DNA of 8,698 nt from Actinomycetota bacterium (lineage in GTDB: Bacteria > Actinomycetota > Geothermincolia > Geothermincolales > RBG-13-55-18), in NCBI GenBank assembly GCA_028275245.1, contig JAPWVA010000032.1, positions 1-8,698 of the forward strand, in the 5' to 3' direction. The notes under the pieces were generated by a model. That model did no database searches, was not told the DNA's origin, and saw only the letters and a program-made list of their open reading frames with translations. Every line of letters starts with the position of its first letter. The stretch's first letter is position 1. Made by a program: the position numbers and the translations under genes. Positions 1 to 8,691 of the stretch are shown here, piece by piece.

Positions 1-2979
<2,979 letters not shown>

Positions 2980-2987
<8 letters not shown>

Positions 2988-4125
2988 ACTCCTCACCCCT
3001 TGCCGCCAGCATGTCCTGGATGAAGTCGCCGAACAGGTAGACCGCGTCGTGGGGCCCCGGGGAGTCCTCGGGATGGAACTGCACCGAGTAAGCGGGGTGT
3101 TCCCGGTGGCGCATACCCTCCAGGGTCCCGTCGTTGAGATTGACGAAGGTGAGCTCCGCCTGGCCGCCAAGGCTACCAATATCCACGCAGAATCCATGGT
3201 TCTGGGAGGTTATGAGAATATTTCCCCGGGCTAGGTCCTTCACCGGCTGGTTGGCCCCCCGGTGGCCGAACTTGAGCTTGAAGGTCTTACCGCCCATGGC
3301 CATTCCCAGGAGCTGGTGGCCGAGGCATATACCGAAGATGGGTTTCCTGCCCAGGAGCTTCCGGATCTCCTCTGCCACGTAAGGCACGCCCGCCGGATCC
3401 CCTGGCCCATTGGAGATGAAGATCCCGTCGGGGCTGTATGAGAGAGCCTCCTCGGCGGTGGTTCTGGCCGGGACCACCCACACCTCGCAGCCCAAAGCCG
3501 AGAGGATCCGCAGGATGTTCTTCTTCATCCCGCAATCGTAAGCCACTACCCGGAGGGGCGGGTCGACTTTCTTCGCCCTGGGAAAAACGCCCCTCCCCAT
3601 CGGGGGGAGGGGCTCGGGCTCCCAGCGGTACGGCGCTTTACAGGTGACCTCCCTCACCAGATCCCTGCCCACGATGTCCGGGGATTTTTCCAATATTTCC
3701 CTCAATTCGTAGAGCTCGGCGTCTTCGTTGCAGATGACGCACTTCATGGCTCCCGCCGAGCGGATATGCCTGGTCAAGGCCCTGGTGTCCACATCCTCCA
3801 CGCCCACCACGCCGTGTTCTTCCAAGTACTCGTTCAGGGTATGGGTAGCGCGCCAGTTGGAAGGTCTCCTGCAGCACTCCTTGACCACGAAACCTTCCAC
3901 CTGGGGACCACGGGATTCTTCGTCCTCTGTGTTCACGCCGTAATTTCCGATGAGGGGGTAGGTCATAGTGACGACCTGGCCTTTATAGGAGGGGTCGGTG
4001 AGGATCTCTTGATAACCCGTCATGCTGGTGTTGAAGACGATCTCCCCCGTCCTCACCCCCCTGGCACCGAAGGGCCTACCCGTGAAGTATTTCCCGTCCT
4101 CGAGTAGGATTATCGCTTTTCCCAT
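2980..4125 (-). CDS. carA: Carbamoyl phosphate synthetase small (glutaminase) subunit
   Basis: CarA hydrolyses glutamine and passes ammonia to CarB. The 381-residue length is normal for the family. The N-terminal CPSase small-chain domain covers about residues 1-150, with [17 protein letters not shown] and the [11 protein letters not shown] segment. The class I glutamine amidotransferase domain follows from about 190, with SNGPGDP (238-244), the nucleophile Cys267 in GICLGHQ, and the catalytic His351 and Glu353 in [12 protein letters not shown]. All catalytic residues are present. The ATG start has a GGGAGGT ribosome site at 4136-4142, 10 bases upstream. A near-consensus promoter lies directly upstream, so carAB appears to be transcribed independently of the glutamate-synthase-like gene behind it. 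The stop overlaps the TTG start of carB. Confidence 0.98.
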
Positions 4126-4155
4126 GTTCTTTACTACCTCCCTCGGTCCCCGACT

Positions 4156-4183
4156 ATTATAGGGAAAACCGTGGCCAAGTCAA
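4156..4183 (-). promoter_or_regulatory. Sigma70-type promoter of carAB
   Basis: On the minus strand TTGACT (4178-4183) is separated by exactly 16 bases from TATAAT (4156-4161). The expected transcript start is near 4149, giving a leader of only about 24 bases before the carA ATG that includes the Shine-Dalgarno site. A leader this short has no room for a PyrR-type attenuator. I saw no clear ArgR or PyrR site. Confidence 0.8.
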
Positions 4184-4311
4184 AGGAAATTCCATCCAGA
4201 TAATTTTCGGCATACATTGACGAAGGCCATCCGCCCAAGGCCTTTGTGAAACAGACGAATTCCACCGGGGACGGTGATGAAGTCACGTAGCTCCCCCCGC
4301 ACCTTGAGACA

Positions 4312-4348
4312 CCCAAGAGGCCCCGGGCAAGGCCCGGGGCCTCTTGGG
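4312..4348. terminator. 17-bp perfect hairpin without U-tract
   Basis: The arms at 4312-4328 and 4332-4348 are perfectly complementary over 17 bases (CCCAAGAGGCCCCGGGC and its complement) with a 3-base loop. Neither strand has a T-run after the stem, so it is not a classic intrinsic terminator. It lies between the glutamate-synthase-like stop and the carA promoter. A U-less terminator, a transcript-end stabiliser or a pause element are all possible; the terminator call is inference from position. Confidence 0.5.
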
Positions 4349-4381
4349 AAAAGCGTTCCTGCAAGTCCTTACCGCAATCGA

Positions 4382-4411
4382 AAGGGGAGGGGGCTACAGC
4401 CCCCTCCCCTT
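4382..4411 (-). terminator. Hairpin just after the glutamate-synthase-like gene
   Basis: A perfect 13-bp stem has arms AAGGGGAGGGGGC at 4382-4394 and its complement at 4399-4411, around a 4-base loop. It begins about 11 bases past the TGA stop of the gene ending at 4423. On the minus strand it ends in TTT and then CGATTG, so the U-tract is minimal. Its position right after a stop supports a terminator role. Together with the hairpin at 4312-4348 it fills most of the 297-base gap before carA. The rest of that gap holds a weak inverted repeat (AAGGCC at 4223-4228, GGCCTT at 4239-4244) and the carA promoter. Confidence 0.6.
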
Positions 4412-4422
4412 GACTCTCCGTC

Positions 4423-5994
4423 TCAGCCTAGGATCTTATCAACTTCCTCGGCGTCGAGATCCATGACGTAAGGGATACCGGTGATCTCCGCTGCCTCCTT
4501 GGTGAGGGAAACCAGGTCATCCCTGGAAAGATATTCCAAAGAGAACTTCCTTGCGCCGCACATGAGCTGCCTTATACCCTGAGCCAATCTCTTGTAGTAA
4601 GAGTACACACCCATGGCGCTGGTGGGAATGTCCTTATAACGATCACCGAACCTGACCTGCAGCTCTGGCGCCACCACGAATATCTCCTCCACGCTCTTCC
4701 CGTAGGCTTCTATAGACTTGGGTAGGTTCTCCTCCCGGATGAGGTTCCCGATGGTCTTGCCCACCATGGCAGCGGCGATGGGGGAGCGGGCCATGCCCAC
4801 CAGCTTGAAGTAGGGGGCTCCCAGGGCCAGGGCCTTCACGATGTGGTCCTCGAGGGTTATGCCCCCTGCGATGGCGATGTCAGGAACGTATTCGCCCTTC
4901 TCGTCCAGCCTCTTGGCGTAGTCATAGGTCATGGCCGCGAGGTGCAGGGTGGGGATGCCCCACTCGTTCATCATCCGCCAGGGGCTCATTCCGGTTCCTC
5001 CCCCGGCACCGTCCACGGTCAGGAGGTCGATCTTGGCCAGAGAGGAGTACTTGATGGCCCGGGCCAGGTCAGCGGGACGGTAAGCCCCAGTCTTGAGGAA
5101 AACGTACTTGGCCCCGGCGTTCCTGAGTTCCTCGACCCGTTTCACGAAGCTCTCCTCATCCACGAAACCGATGCGGGAGTGGCGCTCGAACTCCTTGTAG
5201 GTCTTGTAGAAGTTCTCCGCCACATTGGCGTCATAGGGATCGGGGAGAACGATGTACCCACGGTCCTTCAGTATCCTGGCCTTCTCCAAGTCGCGGATCT
5301 TCACCTCGCCGCCGATGTCCTTGGCACCCTGGCCCCACTTCAGTTCCACCACCTGGACGCCCAGCTTCTCTATGACGTATTCCAGGACACCCAGGCGGGT
5401 GTCCTCGACGTTTGCTTGTACCACTATGGCGCCATAACCCTCATACCATTCCTGGAATAGTTTGACCCTTCTTTCCATGTCAGGGGATTTGACCACCCGA
5501 CCGTTCACTATCTCGGCATTCACGTCCATGCCGCAGACGTTCTCGCCGATGGTGAGGATAGTCCCGCTGATGGCGGAACCGATGGCCAGGCCCTCCCAGT
5601 TGTTCTTGGCCACATCGGTGGAACCGAGCCCCGGGATGACGAAGGGAAGGCGAAGCTTGATGCCCTTATCCCTACCTACGGCCGTCTCCAGGTTCACGTT
5701 GGGGAAGGTGGCCTTGTCGGGATCAGGCTCGATGCCGTACGCGCCCACCGCCGTGCCCAGGATGTTCAGGTGCGAGAAATCCACCGGGTAATCCTTTTGC
5801 GATGCGGAAGTGCTGCCCCCGAAGGGCTGGGGGTAAAGGACCTCCGCCGCCCGGTAAGCGGATTTCCCTATCTCGCATAGGCCGGTGCACCCCTCCACAC
5901 AGGTAACGCACATGCCGCTGAAGGGACAGTAATCGGACCCCGTGCGCAGCCTAGTGTTGGTCGCCGCGCTGGAATTTGGCTTACTGAAACTCAT
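4423..5994 (-). CDS. FMN-binding glutamate-synthase-like protein with N-terminal Cys cluster
   Basis: This 523-residue protein matches the FMN-binding synthase barrel (domain 2) of the glutamate synthase large subunit. It lacks the N-terminal glutaminase and the C-terminal GXGXG domain of full-length GltB. Visible barrel signatures are VELKWGQGAKDIGG (216-229), VDGAGGGTGMSP (327-338), IAIAGGI (373-379, the phosphate-binding side) and KLVGMARSP (397-405). Near the N-terminus five cysteines (C23, C29, C32, C36, C40, spacing CX5CX2CX3CX3C) could hold an Fe-S cluster. The 3Fe-4S motif CX5CX4C of classical GltB is absent; the corresponding C-terminal stretch has only C479. The ATG has a strong AAGGAGGA site at 6002-6009, 7 bases upstream. 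No GltD or glutaminase partner is nearby, so true glutamate synthase activity is unproven. Archaeal-type GOGAT, an N-methylglutamate-synthase-like enzyme or another FMN oxidoreductase are alternatives. Confidence 0.88.
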   Translation of the reverse strand: MSFSKPNSSAATNTRLRTGSDYCPFSGMCVTCVEGCTGLCEIGKSAYRAAEVLYPQPFGGSTSASQKDYPVDFSHLNILGTAVGAYGIEPDPDKATFPNVNLETAVGRDKGIKLRLPFVIPGLGSTDVAKNNWEGLAIGSAISGTILTIGENVCGMDVNAEIVNGRVVKSPDMERRVKLFQEWYEGYGAIVVQANVEDTRLGVLEYVIEKLGVQVVELKWGQGAKDIGGEVKIRDLEKARILKDRGYIVLPDPYDANVAENFYKTYKEFERHSRIGFVDEESFVKRVEELRNAGAKYVFLKTGAYRPADLARAIKYSSLAKIDLLTVDGAGGGTGMSPWRMMNEWGIPTLHLAAMTYDYAKRLDEKGEYVPDIAIAGGITLEDHIVKALALGAPYFKLVGMARSPIAAAMVGKTIGNLIREENLPKSIEAYGKSVEEIFVVAPELQVRFGDRYKDIPTSAMGVYSYYKRLAQGIRQLMCGARKFSLEYLSRDDLVSLTKEAAEITGIPYVMDLDAEEVDKILG

Positions 5995-6114
5995 CCTCTC
6001 ATCCTCCTTTCCTCTAGAGTAATTCCCTCCGCCGTAAAACCCTAGAAAAACAAGACGCCTGACTTGCGTCAGACGCCTTCGTCTCCCGGTACGCCCTTGT
6101 ACCTAGAAAGTGTC
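5995..6114 (-). promoter_or_regulatory. Structured 5' leader, candidate ANTAR-controlled attenuator
   Basis: The predicted 120-nt leader of the glutamate-synthase-like gene carries four local hairpins. (1) GGTAC-AAGGGC-GTACC at 6088-6103 is a 5-bp stem with a hexaloop having A at position 1 and G at position 4, the rule for ANTAR target loops. (2) AGACG-AAGG-CGTCT lies at 6071-6084. (3) CTGAC-GCAA-GTCAG lies at 6059-6072 and competes with its neighbours. (4) GACGC-AAGTCAG-GCGTC at 6054-6070 is followed by TTGTTTTTCT. The gene immediately upstream encodes an ANTAR protein. Helices and loops are seen directly; the regulatory role is inference. The second hairpin does not have the expected hexaloop. 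Confidence 0.5.
6045..6070 (-). terminator. Candidate leader terminator (attenuator)
   Basis: On the minus strand the GC-rich stem GACGC/GCGTC (6054-6058 with 6066-6070) has a 7-base loop and is followed by TTGTTTTTCT at 6044-6053. It lies downstream of the promoter at 6121-6148 and about 50 bases before the ribosome site, so it would end the transcript before the gene is reached. The stem is only 5 bp, so termination efficiency is uncertain. Its arms overlap the alternative hairpin at 6059-6072. Confidence 0.45.
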
Positions 6115-6120
6115 CTTAAA

Positions 6121-6148
6121 ATATTAACATGCGATCCATCGATGTCAA
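6121..6148 (-). promoter_or_regulatory. Promoter of the glutamate-synthase-like gene
   Basis: On the minus strand a perfect -35 TTGACA (6143-6148) is spaced 16 bases from TAATAT (6121-6126). TG one base before the -10 gives an extended -10 (TGTTAATAT). The predicted start is near 6114. It lies between the ANTAR gene stop (6208) and the next gene, so the latter need not rely on read-through. Confidence 0.75.
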
Positions 6149-6207
6149 TGGTTGGTCCTGGGGTGGATTTTACTCCAACAGGAGAGCCAGGCGAGCAAAG
6201 CCGGTCA

Positions 6208-6978
6208 TTAATCGCCCCCCAGGTCCGCCAGGATGATAGCCTCGGCTATCTCCCTCATGCTCTTCCTGGTGTCCATGGAACGTCTTTGGATGAGCCGGTA
6301 GGCCCGCTCCCCGTCGATGCCCAGGTTGCGGGACAGGATGTCCTTGGCCCGCTCCACCAGCTTGCGGGTCTCCAGCTCCTCCTGGATGATGCGGGACCTC
6401 ACCATTAGTTGGGCGTTTTCGATGGCCACCGCCGCCTGATTGGCCAGGGCGGTGAGCAGGTTTACCTCGTGCTCGCTGAAAACGTGGGGAGTGGTGGTGT
6501 AACAGCTAAGAACTCCGACGACCTTCTTTTTGACGCTCATGGGAACGGAAAGCAGCGAGCACAGGTTCTCACGCTCCGCTATCTCACGGTTGAAATAGCG
6601 CGGGTCCTTCCTTACGTCCAGGACCTGTATGGGACGGTTTTCCTTCGCCACCAGGCCGGCGATACCCTTTCCCAGAGGGAGGGGAGGCTTCCTGAGGTAG
6701 GCCTCGCTCACCGCCTGGGTGGCCTTGGTCTGAAGCATGCCCGTCTTCTCGTCCAAGAGCATTATGGAAACGATCTTTGACCCCATGAGCTCCGCCGTGA
6801 CCATGACGATCAACTTGAGGATGTCCTCAAGGTAGAGGTCGGATACGATGGCCCGGCTGACCTCGGCAAGGGCCTCCACCTGCTTCCGGTAATCCTCGTC
6901 TCCGAAGGCCTCTTCCCGGGGCAATCTCTCCCCGCCATGCCCTTCCCGATCAGCAAAAGGATCATTCATCTTCTCCAA
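6208..6978 (-). CDS. GAF-ANTAR signal-responsive RNA-binding antiterminator
   Basis: The 256-residue protein has a charged N-terminal tail (1-30), a GAF sensor domain (about 40-190, with PLGKGIAGLVAKENRPIQV, then SLLSVPMSVKKKVVGVL and LLTALANQAAVAIENAQL) and a C-terminal ANTAR domain (about 196-252). The ANTAR core shows the usual pattern KLVERAKDILSRNLGI, RAYRLIQRRSMD and REIAEAII. ANTAR proteins bind paired stem-loops in nascent RNA and stop terminator formation; the GAF domain usually senses a small ligand or mediates dimerisation. The ligand here is unknown. The TTG start at 6978 is preferred because GGAG sits 7 bases upstream. An in-frame ATG at 6969 is possible but has poor spacing. The start overlaps the upstream gene by 17 bases, so the two are likely co-transcribed. 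The likely RNA target is the leader directly downstream. Confidence 0.92.
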   Translation of the reverse strand: MEKMNDPFADREGHGGERLPREEAFGDEDYRKQVEALAEVSRAIVSDLYLEDILKLIVMVTAELMGSKIVSIMLLDEKTGMLQTKATQAVSEAYLRKPPLPLGKGIAGLVAKENRPIQVLDVRKDPRYFNREIAERENLCSLLSVPMSVKKKVVGVLSCYTTTPHVFSEHEVNLLTALANQAAVAIENAQLMVRSRIIQEELETRKLVERAKDILSRNLGIDGERAYRLIQRRSMDTRKSMREIAEAIILADLGGD

Positions 6979-7522
6979 GCCGGTTCTCCATATCGGTGAT
7001 GAATCCTCTCACCACGTCCTTGAAACGTCCCCAGTTAAGAAATAGTGCCAGCGCTATCCACCCCAAGAAAACCCAGCCCCAGAAGGGTTGGTGAGCGAAG
7101 GCCACCACTATGGGGGCGGCGGCGATGGGCGCGGCCATGGCCATCATCACTGATCTCCTGGTCCACACCAGGGCGGAGAGGGAGGCATATAAGCCGTAGG
7201 CGAAGAAGGGCCAGAAAGGGAGGTAGCCAGTGGTCACCAGGTAAACGAGGCCCGAGTATATCAAGCCCATGTCCACGGCGAAATCGTGGTCGCCTACCCA
7301 GGTGGGGGCCCCCTTCCTGTCCATGCGGGCCATCCTGCCGTCCAGTATGTCGGTGGTCCATCCCACCAGGGTCAGGAGTATGACCCAAGGAAGCAGGTGC
7401 CTCGAGGCCGTTAGGGCGCAGACTAGCACTAGGAAAACACAGGCCAACCTGCTCAAGGTTAGGGCATCGGCGATGGCCTTGGCATTATCCTCAGTCCATT
7501 CCCTTATCTCCTCGAACCTCAT
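6962..7522 (-). CDS. CDP-alcohol phosphatidyltransferase family membrane protein
   Basis: Family members transfer a phosphatidyl group from a CDP-linked donor to an alcohol acceptor, usually in phospholipid head-group synthesis, within the membrane. The 186-residue protein has several hydrophobic segments (about 23-41, 43-60, 86-108, 126-144 and 147-164). The signature half-motif D58-x2-D61-G62-x2-A65-R66 is intact. The second half reads G77-x2-D80-x3-D84 instead of the usual R-x8-G-x3-D-x3-D: the two aspartates are shifted by one residue and the glycine by two. The acceptor alcohol cannot be told from sequence. The ATG has no Shine-Dalgarno site and sits 6 bases after an extended -10 (TGGTAAAAT), so the mRNA may be leaderless. 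The stop is embedded in the start of the GAF-ANTAR gene. Confidence 0.88.
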   Translation of the reverse strand: MRFEEIREWTEDNAKAIADALTLSRLACVFLVLVCALTASRHLLPWVILLTLVGWTTDILDGRMARMDRKGAPTWVGDHDFAVDMGLIYSGLVYLVTTGYLPFWPFFAYGLYASLSALVWTRRSVMMAMAAPIAAAPIVVAFAHQPFWGWVFLGWIALALFLNWGRFKDVVRGFITDMENRLGEDE

Positions 7523-7528
7523 GGGGTT

Positions 7529-7537
7529 ATTTTACCA
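7529..7537 (-). promoter_or_regulatory. Extended -10 promoter, possible leaderless start
   Basis: On the minus strand TGG-TAAAAT (7529-7537) fits an extended -10. Only the six bases AACCCC separate it from the ATG of the phosphatidyltransferase gene, which would place the transcript start at the start codon itself. No good -35 is seen 16-18 bases upstream. The absence of a ribosome site before that ATG agrees with a leaderless mRNA. Confidence 0.5.
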
Positions 7538-7641
7538 GCGCTTCCTCGGGACTGCTGTGTCCCCCACCGGTAAGAGCAGCAGGAGACCTGCCCGCGGACC
7601 GCTGGCTTGGCGGCCGACCCCGCAGGGTGGGGAAACCCTCT

Positions 7642-8187
7642 TCAAAGCTGTCCCAGGAGGCATTCATCCAGTGCCCGGCGACATTTGGGGCAAAAACCCT
7701 CTGACTTGCGGTCGGTGTCCGCCAGGCAGTTGGAGAAGTGCATGACGCATTGGGGGTTGGGGCAATGGGAAAGGCAAAAGGTGTGACCGAGCTCGTGTAC
7801 CGCTTCCTTCACCACCCTGGAACGGAAAACTACCTCATCGTGGGGTAAGCCGTAAAAAGCCGGGCGCAGCCGGGCCACGGAGACCACGCAACACCTCCCG
7901 CCCTGCCGGGCCAGGCCAAAGACGAAGTTCAGGCCCGGGACATAGAGGTCCACTTCGGTCACTCCCAGAATCCTCCGGTAAGGACCGGGGAAACCCTCCA
8001 AGGCCTCCAGGAAAGCGAATGCCAGGTACTGGCCCTGGAAGCGCCGGTAGGCCCTGACAGGCAGGGGAAGGTTTCCCGCCCAGCGGACCTCCAAGCAGAA
8101 GACCCCCTCCAACCGGCGGGGTAGGAACTCCAGTCCCATCCTCCGCGCATCACCGAAACCGAGCAAGCCGATGAGTTCCCCCGTCAT
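7642..8187 (-). CDS. Archaemetzincin-type zinc metalloprotease
   Basis: Archaemetzincins are small cytosolic metzincin-type proteases found mainly in archaea and some eukaryotes and sparsely in bacteria; their physiological substrates are largely unknown. The 181-residue protein shows the family core near the C-terminus. Catalytic zinc ligands are H131, H135 and H141 with the base E132 (HELGHTFCLSHC). A second, cysteine-bound zinc would use C142, C147, C166 and C169, and M149 is the Met-turn residue. The position that is usually Gly in HEXXHXXGXXHC is Cys138. The gap from Met149 to the CXXC pair is 16 residues, where the published pattern has 17. No signal peptide or membrane segment is seen. 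The ATG has only a weak GAGG nine bases upstream. It is separated from the next gene by 119 bases without an obvious terminator or promoter apart from the extended -10. Confidence 0.9.
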   Translation of the reverse strand: MTGELIGLLGFGDARRMGLEFLPRRLEGVFCLEVRWAGNLPLPVRAYRRFQGQYLAFAFLEALEGFPGPYRRILGVTEVDLYVPGLNFVFGLARQGGRCCVVSVARLRPAFYGLPHDEVVFRSRVVKEAVHELGHTFCLSHCPNPQCVMHFSNCLADTDRKSEGFCPKCRRALDECLLGQL

Positions 8188-8494
8188 GACCCCAAGCCTC
8201 TAAAACTTGCCAGCCCTCTTGGGACCGGGAAAGGGCATGACCCAGCACCGACGATTATATCTTTGGCAGGCAAAAGATCGCCTTATCCCTGGGGGACCTT
8301 CTCCCAGGGGACAGATTCCCCGAGCCTCGAAAAAAAACCGCTCGAAAACCCGTTCGTGGATTTGAATGAAGACCGCTAGGGATGGAAACCGCATTTGTCT
8401 ACTTCTCAATCGTGCCCCACGGGCCCGGAAACCACAGCCGTGGAAGATCCTCCGGGGAGTCCATCTTCCGCAAGGGTGGAGCGGGATGGCCGGG
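8188..8494. other. Intergenic region between divergent archaemetzincin and tRNA genes
   Basis: I see no convincing gene in this stretch. A minus-strand TATAAT at 8254-8259 could serve the archaemetzincin gene with a leader of about 60 bases, but no good -35 accompanies it. An imperfect palindrome (ATCTTT at 8259-8264, AAAGAT at 8273-8278) overlaps its upstream edge. A hairpin with a 10-bp stem including one G-T pair occupies 8287-8309. A run of eight A on the plus strand lies near 8330-8337. A 64-69-residue minus-strand frame crosses all of these and looks incidental. Confidence 0.5.
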
Positions 8495-8523
8495 TTGAGG
8501 GACAGGAGGTGTTATCATATAAT
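8495..8523 (+). promoter_or_regulatory. Promoter of the tRNA-Asn gene
   Basis: On the plus strand TTGAGG (8495-8500) and a perfect TATAAT (8518-8523) are separated by 17 bases. The predicted start is near 8530, about 40 bases ahead of the mature tRNA 5' end, leaving a short leader to be removed by RNase P. Confidence 0.75.
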
Positions 8524-8571
8524 GCGTACGGGTCGCGTGCGGAATAGCATCGCCGCGCCTGCCGGCACGGT

Positions 8572-8646
8572 TCCCCGGTAGCTCAATGGTAGAGCGGGTG
8601 GCTGTTAACCACTAGGTTGGGGGTTCGAGTCCCTCCCGGGGAGCCA
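8572..8646 (+). tRNA. tRNA-Asn (anticodon GTT)
   Basis: All arms fold. The acceptor TCCCCGG pairs with CCGGGGA and the D stem is GCTC/GAGC. The anticodon stem GGTGG/CCACT has one G-T pair, with loop CTGTTAA and anticodon GTT at 8604-8606. The variable loop is AGGTT. The T stem GGGGG/CCCTC has one G-T pair, with loop TTCGAGT. The discriminator is G and CCA is encoded at 8644-8646. The D loop is short (7 bases). It is a lone tRNA with its own promoter and terminator. Confidence 0.97.
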
Positions 8647-8665
8647 GAGAGGAAAACACCATACG

Positions 8666-8691
8666 ATCCCGGGTCATGCCCGGGATTTTTT
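8666..8691 (+). terminator. Rho-independent terminator of tRNA-Asn
   Basis: An 8-bp stem ATCCCGGG/CCCGGGAT (8666-8673 and 8679-8686) with loop TCATG is followed directly by a T-run to 8691. It starts 20 bases after the tRNA CCA end. Confidence 0.9.

Noticed and set aside
4190..4222. Possible ArgR box upstream of the carA promoter
   Set aside because: The AT-rich stretch with TGTAT and ATTATC lacks the symmetry of an ARG box.
4134..4364. Minus-strand open frame of 76 residues upstream of carA
   Set aside because: It covers the 17-bp hairpin and the carA promoter, shows no recognisable motif, and fits the role of intergenic DNA better.
4843..5460. Plus-strand open frame of 205 residues inside the glutamate-synthase-like gene
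   Set aside because: It is antisense to a gene with clear family motifs and arises from GC-rich codon bias.
6071..6084. Second ANTAR hexaloop hairpin (P2)
   Set aside because: The hairpin here has a 4-base loop AAGG, or a GAAGGC hexaloop if the closing pair opens, so it breaks the A1/G4 hexaloop rule. I therefore call the leader only a candidate ANTAR target.
7545..7641. Terminator after the archaemetzincin gene
   Set aside because: Several short GC-rich inverted matches exist (for example GGGT/ACCC), but none has a clear long stem or a T-run.
8368..8396. CRISPR-repeat-like string CTAGGGATGGAAAC
   Set aside because: It occurs once, with no repeat copy or spacer-like periodicity around it.
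8200..8409. Minus-strand open frame of 64-69 residues just ahead of the archaemetzincin gene
   Set aside because: It crosses a strong hairpin, a run of eight T and a -10-like box, has only a weak ribosome site, and shows no domain. A small gene is not fully excluded.
8366..8581. Plus-strand open frame of 71 residues
   Set aside because: It runs through the tRNA-Asn promoter into the tRNA itself, has no Shine-Dalgarno site, and its composition looks random.
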